From Caballeronia sp. GAFFF1 (GTDB taxonomy: Bacteria > Pseudomonadota > Gammaproteobacteria > Burkholderiales > Burkholderiaceae), in assembly GCF_023630705.1 (NCBI RefSeq), contig NZ_JALQEM010000041.1, positions 372,001 through 436,000 on the forward strand: 64,000 nucleotides of DNA, written 5' to 3'. The notes beneath the pieces are model-generated. The model was not told the origin of the DNA and did no database searches. It saw only the letters and a program-made list of their open reading frames with translations. The position numbers and the translations under genes were made by a program. Below, one piece after another: positions 17,559 through 26,534 of this stretch. The number at the start of each line of letters is the position of its first letter. Positions within the stretch are counted from its first letter, which is position 1.

Positions 17559-19235
17559 TTAGATCGCCGGCACCGATGCCACCGGCGAGCCGAGGTTCGG
17601 ATCGACGAAGAGCTTCGCGTTGTTGCCCTTGCCGCTGAAGTCGAACATGCCCATGATGCTGCCCGCGGTCGCATCGAACGAGCCGCCGCCGAGACGCGCG
17701 GAGCCGAGCCAGTTGTCTTCGATAAAGCGCACCACGGAAGCCTGGCTGATCGGCGTGTGATCGACGTAGTTCACCTTCGCCCACGGCGAGATCACGAGGA
17801 ACGGAATGCGCGTGCCCGGGCCGCAGCGGCCGTTCACCGCGCCGCCGTTCACGCCGATCGGCGCCGCGCCGGAGCCGCACTTGCCCGCGCCGTTCAGCTG
17901 GTCGGCCTGCGCGTCGAACGAAGAGGCAGTCGGCGTGGCGTAGGCGTGGTCGTACCAGCCGTCCGAGTCATCCCATGCGACGATCACGGCGGTGCTGTTC
18001 CAGTCCGGCTGCTGTTGCAGGAAGTTGACGACCTTCGCGGTGAACGCCTGTTCGTCGAGCGGGTCCGAGTAGCCGGCGTGGCCGTCCTGGAACGCGGGCG
18101 CCTTCACGAAGCTCACCGACGGATAGTTGCCCGCCTTCACCGCCGCGAAGAAGTCGTCGCTGTCGTACTGATGGTTCGCGGGCTCCGGCGTCTTGCCGTC
18201 CGCTTGCACCGACGAGCCGATGGCCGCCGTCGAGCTCGGGCGCAAGTGCTGCGGATTGGCCGTCGACGCGTAGTACTGGAACCAGTTGTGGTGCGGGATA
18301 TAGTCGGCCGTCGCCTGTCCGACCACCGGCGACACGGTGCTGCGCTTGCAGCCCGTCGTGCCGTTGCCGTTCACGGTCGCGAGGTTGAAGCCGCCCATGA
18401 AGCCGCCCCACGTGATGTTCTTCGCGTTGAGCAGATCGCCGATGTTCTTCGAGGTCATCATCGCCTGGTCGGTCGTGCTCGAGCAGATGTCGTAGCCGGG
18501 ATCGACGTCGTTGATCATCGAGTAGCCGCCCTGGCCGTCTGCGACATAGTACGAACCCGAGGCCGTCGTCATATTGAACACCGGCTTGCTCGCCTTGACG
18601 ATCTGCATGCCGTTGTTCTGGCCGGACACCACTTCGAGCGCGCCCGGCGTCGACGGGCCGTAGGTGTCGGTGTAGGCGTTGTCGCTCATCGCGAATTTCT
18701 GCGCGTAGTTCCAGAGCGCGGCGACCGTGTTGCCGTCGAAGTAGCCCATCACCTGCCCGGCCGTGCCGAACGAACCCGCGCCGCCGCTCGAACCCTTACC
18801 CGTGTACTTCGGGAACAGGTCCGCCGCGCCGTTGTTGTAGGCCTGCTGTTCGGCCGTGTACGCGTGATTCTGGTCGGCGGTGGCCGCCTGCGTGCGGTCG
18901 AGGCGGAACGGATTGGCCGCCGCCGCGCCGTTCAGCGTGTTCGTGAAGTTCGGGTTGGCGGTGAGGAGCGTGCCGCTCAGGCCGTTGACCGCCGGAGTGC
19001 CCGCCGCCGCCGTGAAGGCCGGTTCGCCGGCCGGGTTCGTGGCGTTCGGGTAGGTCGCGAAGTAGTGATCGAACGAGACGTTCTCGTTGAAGATCACGAC
19101 GAGATGCTTGATCGGCGTCGCCGTGGCGAGCTTGTTCTGCGCGCTTTGCGCGGTGTCGTTGTGGTCGCTGCCGCAGGCGTACATGCCGATTGCGGCGGCG
19201 GCCGATGCGCCAACCATGAGGGCTCGACGAAACAT
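17559..19235 (-). CDS. AcpA/phospholipase C-type phosphoesterase
   Basis: A 558-residue exported phosphoesterase (PF04185 family; acid phosphatase AcpA and phospholipase C relatives). The signal region MFRRALMVGASAAAAIGMYACGS may be a lipoprotein signal, though MYAC is not a perfect lipobox. The family core begins IKHLVVIFNENVSFDHYFATYP, which holds the metal-binding Glu-Asn and the nucleophile region. Later signatures are VIVAWDDSDGWYDHAY and RIPFLVISPWAKVNYVDHT. GGAGTCCCC precedes ATG 19235. It is likely to release phosphate or act on phospholipids in the periplasm. Confidence 0.9.
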   Translation of the reverse strand: MFRRALMVGASAAAAIGMYACGSDHNDTAQSAQNKLATATPIKHLVVIFNENVSFDHYFATYPNATNPAGEPAFTAAAGTPAVNGLSGTLLTANPNFTNTLNGAAAANPFRLDRTQAATADQNHAYTAEQQAYNNGAADLFPKYTGKGSSGGAGSFGTAGQVMGYFDGNTVAALWNYAQKFAMSDNAYTDTYGPSTPGALEVVSGQNNGMQIVKASKPVFNMTTASGSYYVADGQGGYSMINDVDPGYDICSSTTDQAMMTSKNIGDLLNAKNITWGGFMGGFNLATVNGNGTTGCKRSTVSPVVGQATADYIPHHNWFQYYASTANPQHLRPSSTAAIGSSVQADGKTPEPANHQYDSDDFFAAVKAGNYPSVSFVKAPAFQDGHAGYSDPLDEQAFTAKVVNFLQQQPDWNSTAVIVAWDDSDGWYDHAYATPTASSFDAQADQLNGAGKCGSGAAPIGVNGGAVNGRCGPGTRIPFLVISPWAKVNYVDHTPISQASVVRFIEDNWLGSARLGGGSFDATAGSIMGMFDFSGKGNNAKLFVDPNLGSPVASVPAI

Positions 19236-19701
19236 GAAGGGGACTCCGGTGTCGTTTTGATAGTGGTTCGGTCGTTCGCGCTTTCAGGCGCCGCGAAAGC
19301 GAGAGCGCGCACTGTGCACGCGCGACGGATTTAAGCACCCGCTGATGGCCTCATTAAGACAGTGCGCTTGCGGCAGACTTACCTTGAGTTGACGATTCGT
19401 CTCGGCGGACTTTCGAAAGCGTTACGCGGCCGCGCCTGGACAAAAGCTTTGCGGCGTTCTGCGGGTAAATGCGCCGTTCGTCGCGCTAAAGCATCGCATT
19501 CGCGCGACGTAAACCAGCTATCGCCACGCGTTTGCCGCGCGGCCGGCTCGTTCGCTCGTCCATCCCACAGGCCCATGCTTCGTCACCTTCTATCGACTAC
19601 CCGCCGCATCGTCGCCCGTCGCGGCGATGCGCCGGGCATGCTCGGGTGCGAACATGCTTTCGCGCATCGCGCGGGCTTTGAATCGACCGAGGGCTGCTGC
19701 C
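19236..19701. other. Divergent intergenic region
   Basis: 466 bp between the phosphoesterase and the cyclase genes on opposite strands. It must carry both promoters. Open frames here show no ribosome site. If the cyclase starts at 19627 or 19654 instead, the gap shrinks accordingly. No operator recognised. Confidence 0.4.
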
Positions 19702-20808
19702 ATGACCTTCGCTGATGCGTCCGATCTCGCCCCGGACGAGCGCCCGACGACGCATCGCCGCGGCGCCGGCTTTGCGAGGCGTTCGTACGGGCTGCGCTGC
19801 ATCGGCCTCGCGATGGGCTTCGTGCTCGTTCAGACGGTGCTGTGGACGCAGCATGCGTCGGCCGGCGCGCGGCTATTCGTCTTGGCCTACTGCTTCGGCT
19901 GGCCGCACCTCGCGTTTGTCCTCGCGCGCGCCGGCGCCTACCCGGACCGCAGCGAGCGGCGCAATATCTACGTCGACAACCTCGCGGGCGCGATGATCGT
20001 CGTCGCGATGAAGTTCGCGTGGCTGCCGTCCACACTCGTTCTCTTGATGTTCATGATGAACAACGTGGCGGCGGGCGGCGCGCGCTTGCTCGCCCGCGGC
20101 TCGCTTTTTTGCCTAGCGGGATTCGCGCTCGGCGCGCTCGTGTTCGGCGTCGGATTCGACTGGGGCAGCGTGTCGGCGAGCACCATCGCGAGTGCGCCGA
20201 TGCTGATCGTCTATCCGTTGTCGCTCGGCATCGTCACGCATCGCACGGCGATCAAGCTTGCCGACCGTTCGCGCGCGCTCAAGCATCTGAACGAACGCGA
20301 CGTGCTCACCGGCCTTTTGAATCGGGCGACGCTCGCGCGGCGTCTGGACGACACGCTCGCGCGGGCGCGGGCGGACGGCACACGCGTGAGCGTGCTGTTC
20401 ATCGATCTCGACGAGTTCAAGGTGGTGAACGATTCGCTCGGTCACCATCTCGGCGACGAACTGCTGGCCACGGTGGCGGCGCGGCTCATGGCGACGGCAG
20501 GCCCCACAGAGCAGATCGGGCGATACGGCGGCGACGAATTCGTGTTGGTGTCGACGCTGCCCGCGCTGGAAGCGGTGAAGTCGCTAGCCGCGCGGCTCAT
20601 CGACGCGGTGAACGCGCCGGTCCAGCTCGGCAGCGACACGGTCGGTCCGCGGCTGAGCGTGGGCATCAGCACGTGCCCCGAAGACGGCGACGAAGCGCAG
20701 CCGCTTCTCAATAAGGCCGACGCGGCGATGTATGCGGCCAAGCACGGGGGAAGGAACCGATGGGTCGTGTTCGAGGAAGGGCTGGCTGAGGCCGAGGTGT
20801 ACGGGTAG
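19702..20808 (+). CDS. MASE2-GGDEF diguanylate cyclase
   Basis: A membrane diguanylate cyclase of about 368 residues. The N-terminal half is a MASE2 sensor (AdrA/DgcC-like) with several membrane helices and the hallmark PDRSERRNIYVDNLAGAM. The C-terminal GGDEF domain has LTGLLNRATLARRL, FIDLDEFKVVNDSLGH and an intact active site GRYGGDEFV. The RxxD inhibitory site that usually lies five residues before GGDEF is not present, so feedback inhibition by c-di-GMP through it is unlikely. ATG 19702 has GAGGG eight bases upstream; in-frame ATGs at 19654 and 19627 are alternatives. Confidence 0.88.
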   Translation: MTFADASDLAPDERPTTHRRGAGFARRSYGLRCIGLAMGFVLVQTVLWTQHASAGARLFVLAYCFGWPHLAFVLARAGAYPDRSERRNIYVDNLAGAMIVVAMKFAWLPSTLVLLMFMMNNVAAGGARLLARGSLFCLAGFALGALVFGVGFDWGSVSASTIASAPMLIVYPLSLGIVTHRTAIKLADRSRALKHLNERDVLTGLLNRATLARRLDDTLARARADGTRVSVLFIDLDEFKVVNDSLGHHLGDELLATVAARLMATAGPTEQIGRYGGDEFVLVSTLPALEAVKSLAARLIDAVNAPVQLGSDTVGPRLSVGISTCPEDGDEAQPLLNKADAAMYAAKHGGRNRWVVFEEGLAEAEVYG

Positions 20809-21008
20809 ATCGAGGGCTGATATTCGACAGACGACGCGCGTCGCGGCCAGCAACGCGCTTGCTTCGTTGCCTCGTGCTATCAAGGCGTCTGTGGTCCGTA
20901 GCGCCGCCGTCCGCGCATTGGGACCTGAGCAGCATGGGCCACGCACGTCGAGCGCAGCGCTTGCGATCGCCAGCGCTATCGCGAAACCGCGCCCGTATCA
21001 ACGCGGCT

Positions 21009-21791
21009 TCATTGCGCGACCGGATCGAGCCCGGTCTTGCGGACGGTCGGCTGCGCGGCGGGCGACGCGAGGAACCGGAGCAGCGCCCGCGCTTCGTCTG
21101 GATGCTTCGCGCCGACCGGAATGCCGGCTGCGTAGCGCGTGACCGACTGCACTTCCTCCGGCACCTTGCCGACGAACTCGACGCCCGGCACCGGCAACAA
21201 TTCGGCGACCTGCTGGAAGCCGATCTCGTAGTCACCGTTCGCGACGACCGAGGCCACGGGAATGCGCGGAACCATCTTTGCCTTCGGCCCGACCTGATCC
21301 TCGATGCCGAGCTTTCTGAACATTTCGTTCTTGATGTACACGCCGCTCGCGCTGTCCGAATACGCGATGGATTTGGCGTTCAGCAGCGTCTGCCGCAATG
21401 CATCGACGGTGCCGATGTCGGGCTTCGGCGCCCCCGCGCGCACCACCATGCCGATGCGCGAATCCGCCAGCTCGACGCGCGAGCCGGGCATCACCTTGCC
21501 GTCCTTGATGAGATCTTCGAGCGCGTAGCCGACCATGATGACAACATCGGCGGCCTCGCCGCGCGCGAGGCGATTGGGTATCGCTTCGGGCGACTTGCCC
21601 ATGGAAGGGCCGAGGATGGTGTCGAGCGTATTGCCGGTCTCCTTGGCGAACTCGGGGCCGAGCGCCTTGTACGCGGCCGTGAAGCCGCCCGAGGTCATCA
21701 CGTGCAAGTCGGCCGCGTATGCCGCGACGCTTGCGCATGCGACGGTGGCGACGAATGAGAAGGCGGCGAGTCGGGCGAAGCGTGTCTTCAT
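21009..21791 (-). CDS. ModA-like ABC substrate-binding protein (orphan)
   Basis: A 260-residue periplasmic binding protein of the molybdate/thiosulfate-binding (PBP2, ModA-like) type. A Sec signal (MKTRFARLAAFSFVATVACASVAAYA) ends before ADLHVMTSGGFTAAYKAL. The later stretch ARALLRFLASPAAQP is typical of the C-terminal lobe. No permease or ATPase genes lie nearby, so it either feeds a transporter encoded elsewhere or is a stand-alone binding protein. ATG 21791 is chosen by signal-peptide position. Ligand uncertain; molybdate is only a family label. Confidence 0.85.
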   Translation of the reverse strand: MKTRFARLAAFSFVATVACASVAAYAADLHVMTSGGFTAAYKALGPEFAKETGNTLDTILGPSMGKSPEAIPNRLARGEAADVVIMVGYALEDLIKDGKVMPGSRVELADSRIGMVVRAGAPKPDIGTVDALRQTLLNAKSIAYSDSASGVYIKNEMFRKLGIEDQVGPKAKMVPRIPVASVVANGDYEIGFQQVAELLPVPGVEFVGKVPEEVQSVTRYAAGIPVGAKHPDEARALLRFLASPAAQPTVRKTGLDPVAQ

Positions 21792-22044
21792 AAGAGCGGG
21801 ATCGGGTGTCGAGAAGTCGGGAAGCGGGCTGCCATTTGACCGCATGACGCGGCACGCGCGCAAGTTGGGTTATGGCGACTTCGAAGAGTCTTCGTTACCT
21901 CGACTCATCTTGACGCGATCCGCCGATGATCGCGGCTGCGGCTGTGTTGCTCGATGCGGGCACGCGTGGGCGTATCGGCGGATCAGGCGTGCGGCACGCG
22001 CGTTGCCGCGATATGGCGGTACGTCCGGTCATGACGCGACGCGT

Positions 22045-22215
22045 ATGAACGACCAGCATAACGAAGCCGTGCGTCGCGAGTCCGCGACTGACGAGATTCG
22101 CGCGAGAGAGATTGCAGAGATGCGAGATGTCATGGCACGCGCACTCGAAGCGCATCCCGTTCGTGCTGCATCAAGCCAGAATGGTTCCGACGTCGGCGAA
22201 CACGTCACCGATTGA
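22045..22215 (+). CDS. Possible small hypothetical protein
   Basis: A 56-residue hydrophilic, acidic/basic frame (MNDQHNEAVRRESATDEIRA...) ending just before the tandem repeat. It is predicted largely helical, and its third codon positions are less GC-biased than in real neighbours. There is no ribosome site. It may be a remnant or non-coding. Confidence 0.25.
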   Translation: MNDQHNEAVRRESATDEIRAREIAEMRDVMARALEAHPVRAASSQNGSDVGEHVTD

Positions 22216-22253
22216 TGCAGTGCCTCGCGCAACGTGAGCTCATCGGAAGAAGG

Positions 22254-22619
22254 CGCCGCCCGCATTGCGCGGCCCGAAACTTCCAAGCGTCGAGGGTTCG
22301 GCTGACACGCGACGCGCTTGACGCCGCACATCAAGTACGGATGCGTGCTCGACCGCACCACGCGCGACTCTCCACTCGCCCCGCAAAGCGCCGCCCGCAT
22401 TGCGCGGCGCGCAGCTTCCGAGCGTCGAGGCTTCGGCTGACACGCGACGCGCTTGACGCCGCACATCAAGTACGGATGCGTGCTCGACCGCACCACGCGC
22501 GACTCTCCACTCGCCCCGCAAAGCGCCGCCCGCATTGCGCGGCGCGCAGCTTCCGAGCGTCGAGGCTTCGGCCCAGACGCGACGCGCTTGACGCCGCGCA
22601 TCAACTACGGATGCATGCA
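22254..22619. repeat. 135-bp tandem direct repeat, about 2.7 copies
   Basis: Three head-to-tail units start at 22254, 22389 and 22524, each beginning CGCCGCCCGCATTGCGCGGC and, in the first two, ending ACTCGCCCCGCAAAG. Units 1 and 2 differ at only a few positions; unit 3 is diverged near its end and truncated. Because 135 is a multiple of three, all frames stay open across the units and give repetitive spurious proteins. It lies between the ModA-like gene and a small secreted-protein gene. Confidence 0.92.
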
Positions 22620-22635
22620 CGACCAAATTACCCCC

Positions 22636-22947
22636 CTACTTCCCACTTGCCCCCGACGCCCCGCCCGCCTTCCCATGCTGCCGCGCGGTCTCATCGCGCT
22701 TCAGTTCCGCCGGCGGCGTGCCGGTCTGGGTCGCGCCGCCCTGACCGCCCTGCGGACTCGCGCCTTGTCCGCTCTGTCCCGACTGCCCGCCGCGCACGCC
22801 GAGCCCTTCGTTGCGTTGCTGATTGCCCGGCGTCGCCTGCGCGAGCAGGAGCGCAGAGCCGCCTGCGTCGTTCGCCGAGGCGGGCGTCGCGGCAATTACC
22901 GCAGTCGTGAGCACGAGACCCAATGCCGCTGTGTACTTGCCAATCAT
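22636..22947 (-). CDS. Small secreted Gly/Gln/Ser-rich protein
   Basis: A 103-residue exported protein. A Sec signal peptide (MIGKYTAALGLVLTTAVIAATPASA) is followed by a low-complexity tail rich in Gly, Gln, Ser and Ala (GGQSGQSGQGASPQGGQGG). No enzyme motif. A clear GAAGGAG site precedes ATG 22947, which argues it is a real gene. It is transcribed away from the oxidoreductase gene start and towards the tandem repeat. Function unknown. Confidence 0.75.
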   Translation of the reverse strand: MIGKYTAALGLVLTTAVIAATPASANDAGGSALLLAQATPGNQQRNEGLGVRGGQSGQSGQGASPQGGQGGATQTGTPPAELKRDETARQHGKAGGASGASGK

Positions 22948-23014
22948 TGCATTCTCCTTCGATTATTCGACCCGCATCGATGCAATGCGCATGCCACGCG
23001 CGGCATCGAAGCTC

Positions 23015-24028
23015 TTACCACTCGACGCAAATCTTCCCCAGATGCGCCGCGCTTTGCTGATAGCGGAACGCATCCGCGAGCGCATCGAAGTCGAAAGTCC
23101 GGTCGATGACAGGCCGCACGCCGCTCTCTTCCAGCGCGCGCACATACTCCTGCTGTTGCCGCCGGCTGCCGACGATCAGCCCCTGCAAGCGCGCCTGCCG
23201 CGCCATCAGCAGCGACGTCGGCACGGTGCCTTCGCGCCCCGTCAACACGCCGATCAACGAGATATGCCCGCCCACGCGCACCGCCTCGATGGACTGCGCG
23301 AGCGTGCCCGGCCCGCCCACTTCGATCACGTGATCGACGCCTCGTCCGCCGGTCAGCTCGAGCACTTGCGCCGCCCACTTTTCGTGTCTGCGGTAGTTGA
23401 CGACCTCGTCGGCGCCGAGCGCCTTCACGCGCTCCAGCTTCTCGTCGGACGACGACGTAACGATGATTCGCGCGCCCATCATCTTGCCGATCTGCAACGC
23501 CGCGATCGACACGCCGCCGGTGCCGAGCGCGAGCACGGTGTCGCCCGCCTTGAGCGCGCCGTCCGCAACGAGCGCGCGCCAGGCGGTGAGCCCCGCTGTC
23601 GTAATGGTCGCGGCTTCGGCGTGACGCCAGCCGCGCGGCGCGTGGGTGAAAGCGGTCGCCGCGCGCACCACGTGCATCGCCGCCATGCCGTCGATGCCGT
23701 CGCCCGGCGTGCCCGCGAAGTTGCCCACCTCGGCTTGCGCGGCGCCGTCGAGCCATTGCGGGAAGAAGCACGACACCACAGGGTCGCCGACGGCGAACTC
23801 GGTCACGCCGTCGCCGAGCGCCTCCACGACGCCCGCGCCGTCCGCCATCGGCACGCGGCCATCGGCGGTCGGGCTCTTGCCGCTCACCACGAGCAGGTCG
23901 TGAAAGTTGAGCGATGTCGCGTGTATCGCAACACGGATTTGTCCCGGCCCCGGCGCGCCCGGGTCGGCGACGTCGCGAATCTCGAGCTTGTCCAGTCCGC
24001 CCGGCGCGCGGACAACGAATGCCTTCAT
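23015..24028 (-). CDS. Zinc-independent MDR alcohol dehydrogenase / quinone oxidoreductase-like protein
   Basis: A 337-residue medium-chain dehydrogenase/reductase. The nucleotide-binding motif LGTGGVSIAALQIGK is intact. The catalytic zinc ligands are missing: the usual CxxD region reads TSLNFHDLL and the GHE region reads VPMADGAGVV. It therefore belongs with zinc-free quinone/enoyl reductase-type members. AAGGAG precedes ATG 24028. It follows an aldo/keto reductase on the same strand after about 100 bp, probably as an operon controlled by the divergent LysR gene at 25263. Confidence 0.9.
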   Translation of the reverse strand: MKAFVVRAPGGLDKLEIRDVADPGAPGPGQIRVAIHATSLNFHDLLVVSGKSPTADGRVPMADGAGVVEALGDGVTEFAVGDPVVSCFFPQWLDGAAQAEVGNFAGTPGDGIDGMAAMHVVRAATAFTHAPRGWRHAEAATITTAGLTAWRALVADGALKAGDTVLALGTGGVSIAALQIGKMMGARIIVTSSSDEKLERVKALGADEVVNYRRHEKWAAQVLELTGGRGVDHVIEVGGPGTLAQSIEAVRVGGHISLIGVLTGREGTVPTSLLMARQARLQGLIVGSRRQQQEYVRALEESGVRPVIDRTFDFDALADAFRYQQSAAHLGKICVEW

Positions 24029-24130
24029 CAGAATCTCCTTGGCCGCGCTGCGGCAGTGAATGGGTCGCGCACCGACAGCGCGCGCGGATCACGCCGCAAC
24101 TCGTGGACCCGCTCCGTCACGCGCGCGCGG

Positions 24131-25135
24131 TCAGCCTTTCTCGCTGTCGAGATGCGCCATCTGCACGGTCGCATAGCGGTCTCCGGCAGCGGCGCCCTTT
24201 GGCACGGCAGCCTCGATGGCGGCGATATCGTCCGCGTTCAGCGAGACCTCGAGCGCGCCCAGCGATTCGACGAGCCGCTCCCGCGTGCGCGCGCCGATGA
24301 CCGGCACGATGTCCTCGCCCTGCGCGAGCACCCACGCAATCGCGATCTGCGCCACGCTCACGCCCTTCGTCTGCGCGATCTGCGCGAGCGCATCGACGAG
24401 CGCGAGGTTGCGCTCGACGTTGCCCTCCTGAAACCGCGGGCTGTGCGCGCGCCAGTCGCCCGCTTGCGCCGATGCCTTCGTCCAGTGGCCGCTGATGAGT
24501 CCGCGCGACAGCACGCCGTACGCCGTGATGCCGATGCCGAGTTCCCTGCACGCCGGCAGGATCGCCTCCTCGATGCCGCGCGAAATCAGCGAGTATTCGA
24601 TTTGCAGATCGCACACCGGATGCACGGCCGCAGCCTTGCGGATGGTCGCCGCGCCCACTTCGGACAGTCCGACGTGGCGCACATAGCCCGCCTGGATCAT
24701 GTCCGCGATCGCGCCCACGGTGTCTTCGATCGGCACCTTGGGATCGAGCCGCGCAGGGCGGTAAATGTCGATATGGTCGACTTGCAGGCGCTGCAACGTG
24801 TAGGCGAGAAAGTTCTTCACCGCATTGGGCCGCGCGTCGTAGTCGGTCCAGTTGCCCGACGGCTCGCGCATGCCGCCGAACTTCACGCTGATGATCGCCG
24901 AATCGCGGCGCGACGGCGGCGCGCTCTGCAGCGCCTCGGCGATCAGCAATTCGTTGTGGCCCATGCCGTAGAAGTCGCCGGTATCGAGCAGCGTGACGCC
25001 TGCTTCGAGCGCGGCATGAATCGTCGCGATGCTTTCCGCGCGGTCGGACGGGCCGTACATGCCGGACATGCCCATGCAGCCGAGACCGATGGCGGACGAT
25101 TGCGGTCCCGTCTTGCCGAGTTGACGCACTTTCAT
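24131..25135 (-). CDS. Aldo/keto reductase
   Basis: A 334-residue TIM-barrel NADPH reductase of the AKR13/YakC-like class. It shows the AKR start MKVRQLGKTGPQSSAIGLGCMGMSG, the catalytic region LLDTGDFYGMGHNE with Asp and Tyr, and a lysine in SVKFGG. The usual HY/HR residues are around VDHIDIYRP, and the cofactor loop reads PVIGARTRERL. GGGAGA precedes ATG 25135. It is divergent from a LysR gene and upstream of the MDR oxidoreductase; together they likely detoxify aldehydes or quinones. Confidence 0.92.
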   Translation of the reverse strand: MKVRQLGKTGPQSSAIGLGCMGMSGMYGPSDRAESIATIHAALEAGVTLLDTGDFYGMGHNELLIAEALQSAPPSRRDSAIISVKFGGMREPSGNWTDYDARPNAVKNFLAYTLQRLQVDHIDIYRPARLDPKVPIEDTVGAIADMIQAGYVRHVGLSEVGAATIRKAAAVHPVCDLQIEYSLISRGIEEAILPACRELGIGITAYGVLSRGLISGHWTKASAQAGDWRAHSPRFQEGNVERNLALVDALAQIAQTKGVSVAQIAIAWVLAQGEDIVPVIGARTRERLVESLGALEVSLNADDIAAIEAAVPKGAAAGDRYATVQMAHLDSEKG

Positions 25136-25194
25136 GTTGATTCTCCCAACGAGATGGTCAGACGATGGAGCCCGCTAACCCGGGCTTGCGATGC

Positions 25195-25224
25195 ATTATC
25201 CGAGCAAACTGCGCGTGCGATAAT
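25195..25224. promoter_or_regulatory. Candidate LysR operator dyad
   Basis: Inverted repeat ATTATC (25195-25200) and GATAAT (25219-25224), separated by 18 bp, in the divergent gap between the aldo/keto reductase and LysR genes. Position and AT-rich arms fit a LysR site; binding is inference. Confidence 0.3.
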
Positions 25225-25262
25225 CCGCCTCAATTCGAATGGGCTGTGCGCCGAGGCGAACA

Positions 25263-26174
25263 ATGAGCGAACCGGATCTGTCGGACCTGCATGCTTATCT
25301 CGCGGTGGCGCGCTCGCGCGGCTTCCGTCAGGCGGCGCTTCTGCGCGGCGTGTCCGCTTCGTCTTTGAGCGACGCCATTCGCCGTCTCGAAGCGCGGCTC
25401 GGCGTGCGGCTTCTGAACCGCACCACGCGCAGCGTGACGCCGACCGAAGCCGGGCAGCGTCTGATCGAGCGGCTCACGCCCGCGTTCGCGGAGATCGCCG
25501 GCGCGCTCGACGCCGTCAACGTCTTCCGCGACAGTCCCACGGGCACGCTGCGTCTCAATGTGCCGACCATCGCCTCGCGGGAAATTCTTCCGTCCATCAT
25601 TCCGCGCTTTCTTGCCGCGCATCCGGGCATCTCGCTGGAAGTCAGCGCAACCGACAACTTCATCGACGTGCTCGCCGCCGGTTTCGACGCCGGCATCCGC
25701 TATGACGAAAGCATCGAGCGCGACATGATCGCCGTGCCGATAGGACCGCGCACGCAACGCTTCGTCGCGGCCGCCGCGCCTGCGTATCTCGAAGTGCATG
25801 GCGAGCCGAAGCATCCGCGCGAACTGGTGAATCACTCATGCATTGCGCATCGCTTCGAAAGCGGCGTGCTCGCGTCGTGGGAATTCAAGCGCGGCGGCAA
25901 GACGGTGCGCATCGCGCCGCGCGGGCCGCTCGCCACGACGTCGATCGAACTGAGCAGAAGCGCCGCGCTCGCCGGACTCGGCTTGACCTATACCTTCGAA
26001 GAATTCGTCCGCGCCGAGATCGAGCGCGGCACGCTGGTGCCCGTGCTCAAGCCGTGGTGGCAGAGCTTTCCGGGGCCGTCGCTCTACTACCCGAGCCGCG
26101 CTCACATGCCGGGGCCGCTGCGCGCGTTCGTCGATTTCCTTCGGGCGGAGAACGCGCGGTCAGTCGAAAAGTAA
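25263..26174 (+). CDS. LysR family transcriptional regulator
   Basis: A 303-residue LysR protein. The N-terminal helix-turn-helix (VARSRGFRQAALLRGVSASSLSDAIRRLEARLGVRLLNRTTRSV) is followed by the effector-binding domain. It resembles the aldehyde/quinone-responsive type that adjoins aldo/keto reductases. ATG 25263 is preferred over an upstream in-frame start because it has GAGGCGAAC before it. It is divergent from the aldo/keto reductase gene and very likely controls the two-gene oxidoreductase operon. Confidence 0.92.
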   Translation: MSEPDLSDLHAYLAVARSRGFRQAALLRGVSASSLSDAIRRLEARLGVRLLNRTTRSVTPTEAGQRLIERLTPAFAEIAGALDAVNVFRDSPTGTLRLNVPTIASREILPSIIPRFLAAHPGISLEVSATDNFIDVLAAGFDAGIRYDESIERDMIAVPIGPRTQRFVAAAAPAYLEVHGEPKHPRELVNHSCIAHRFESGVLASWEFKRGGKTVRIAPRGPLATTSIELSRSAALAGLGLTYTFEEFVRAEIERGTLVPVLKPWWQSFPGPSLYYPSRAHMPGPLRAFVDFLRAENARSVEK

Positions 26175-26534
26175 CTTCTACCGCGCGTCGAAAAACATGC
26201 AGTAGATTCTTTAGACAAAAGCTAAAGTCGCCTCGGGGTGGGTCGTTAAACAAGCAAGAAGAGCAACACCTGGTTACAAACTCGGTAAGTTCTTCCTAAA
26301 TCCATTGAACTGCAAACGTTTGCACTTTTGCACTTCCGGACGGTGAAAGCCACGGAAGCGTACGCGCTCGGCAGTTGAATCGAAGTTGATGCAGCTTTGC
26401 CCGCCCGCAGAGATACGCGGGACTCGTGGCCCGTTGCCGACCCGCCCCTGAACGGCGCTCCGGACAGCACGCCTCCTTTCGACGATGCACGCTTGTCCAT
26501 CAGTAGTACTTACCATACTAACCAACAAAAAATC
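26175..26534. other. 360-bp upstream region of the glycosidase gene
   Basis: Non-coding, AT-rich by local standards around 26200-26330. It contains a CTTTAG/CTAAAG dyad (26209-26227) and the 14-bp palindrome listed separately. The rest shows no recognisable feature; a promoter for the glycosidase must lie here. Confidence 0.5.
26311..26324. promoter_or_regulatory. PurR/LacI-type operator palindrome
   Basis: Perfect 14-bp palindrome TGCAAACGTTTGCA. Its core GCAAACGTTTGC matches the classical PurR/LacI-family box, with a central CG step. It lies 211 bp upstream of the PslG-like glycosidase ATG. No LacI-family gene is in the window, so the regulator would act in trans. Confidence 0.5.

Noticed and set aside
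21009..21791. Part of a complete molybdate importer
   Set aside because: No modB or modC gene lies on either side within the window; the gene is an orphan.
22254..22619. Possible CRISPR array
   Set aside because: Units are 135 bp with no distinct short repeats separated by unique spacers, and no cas genes are nearby.
22029..22626. Repetitive proteins encoded by the tandem repeat (both strands)
   Set aside because: Open frames arise because the unit is a multiple of three and GC-rich; there are no ribosome sites and no plausible fold.
22823..25705. A 960-codon plus-strand open frame across the two oxidoreductase genes
   Set aside because: It is the antisense of two clear minus-strand enzymes; composition is Arg/His-rich as typical for high-GC shadow frames, with no ribosome site or domain.
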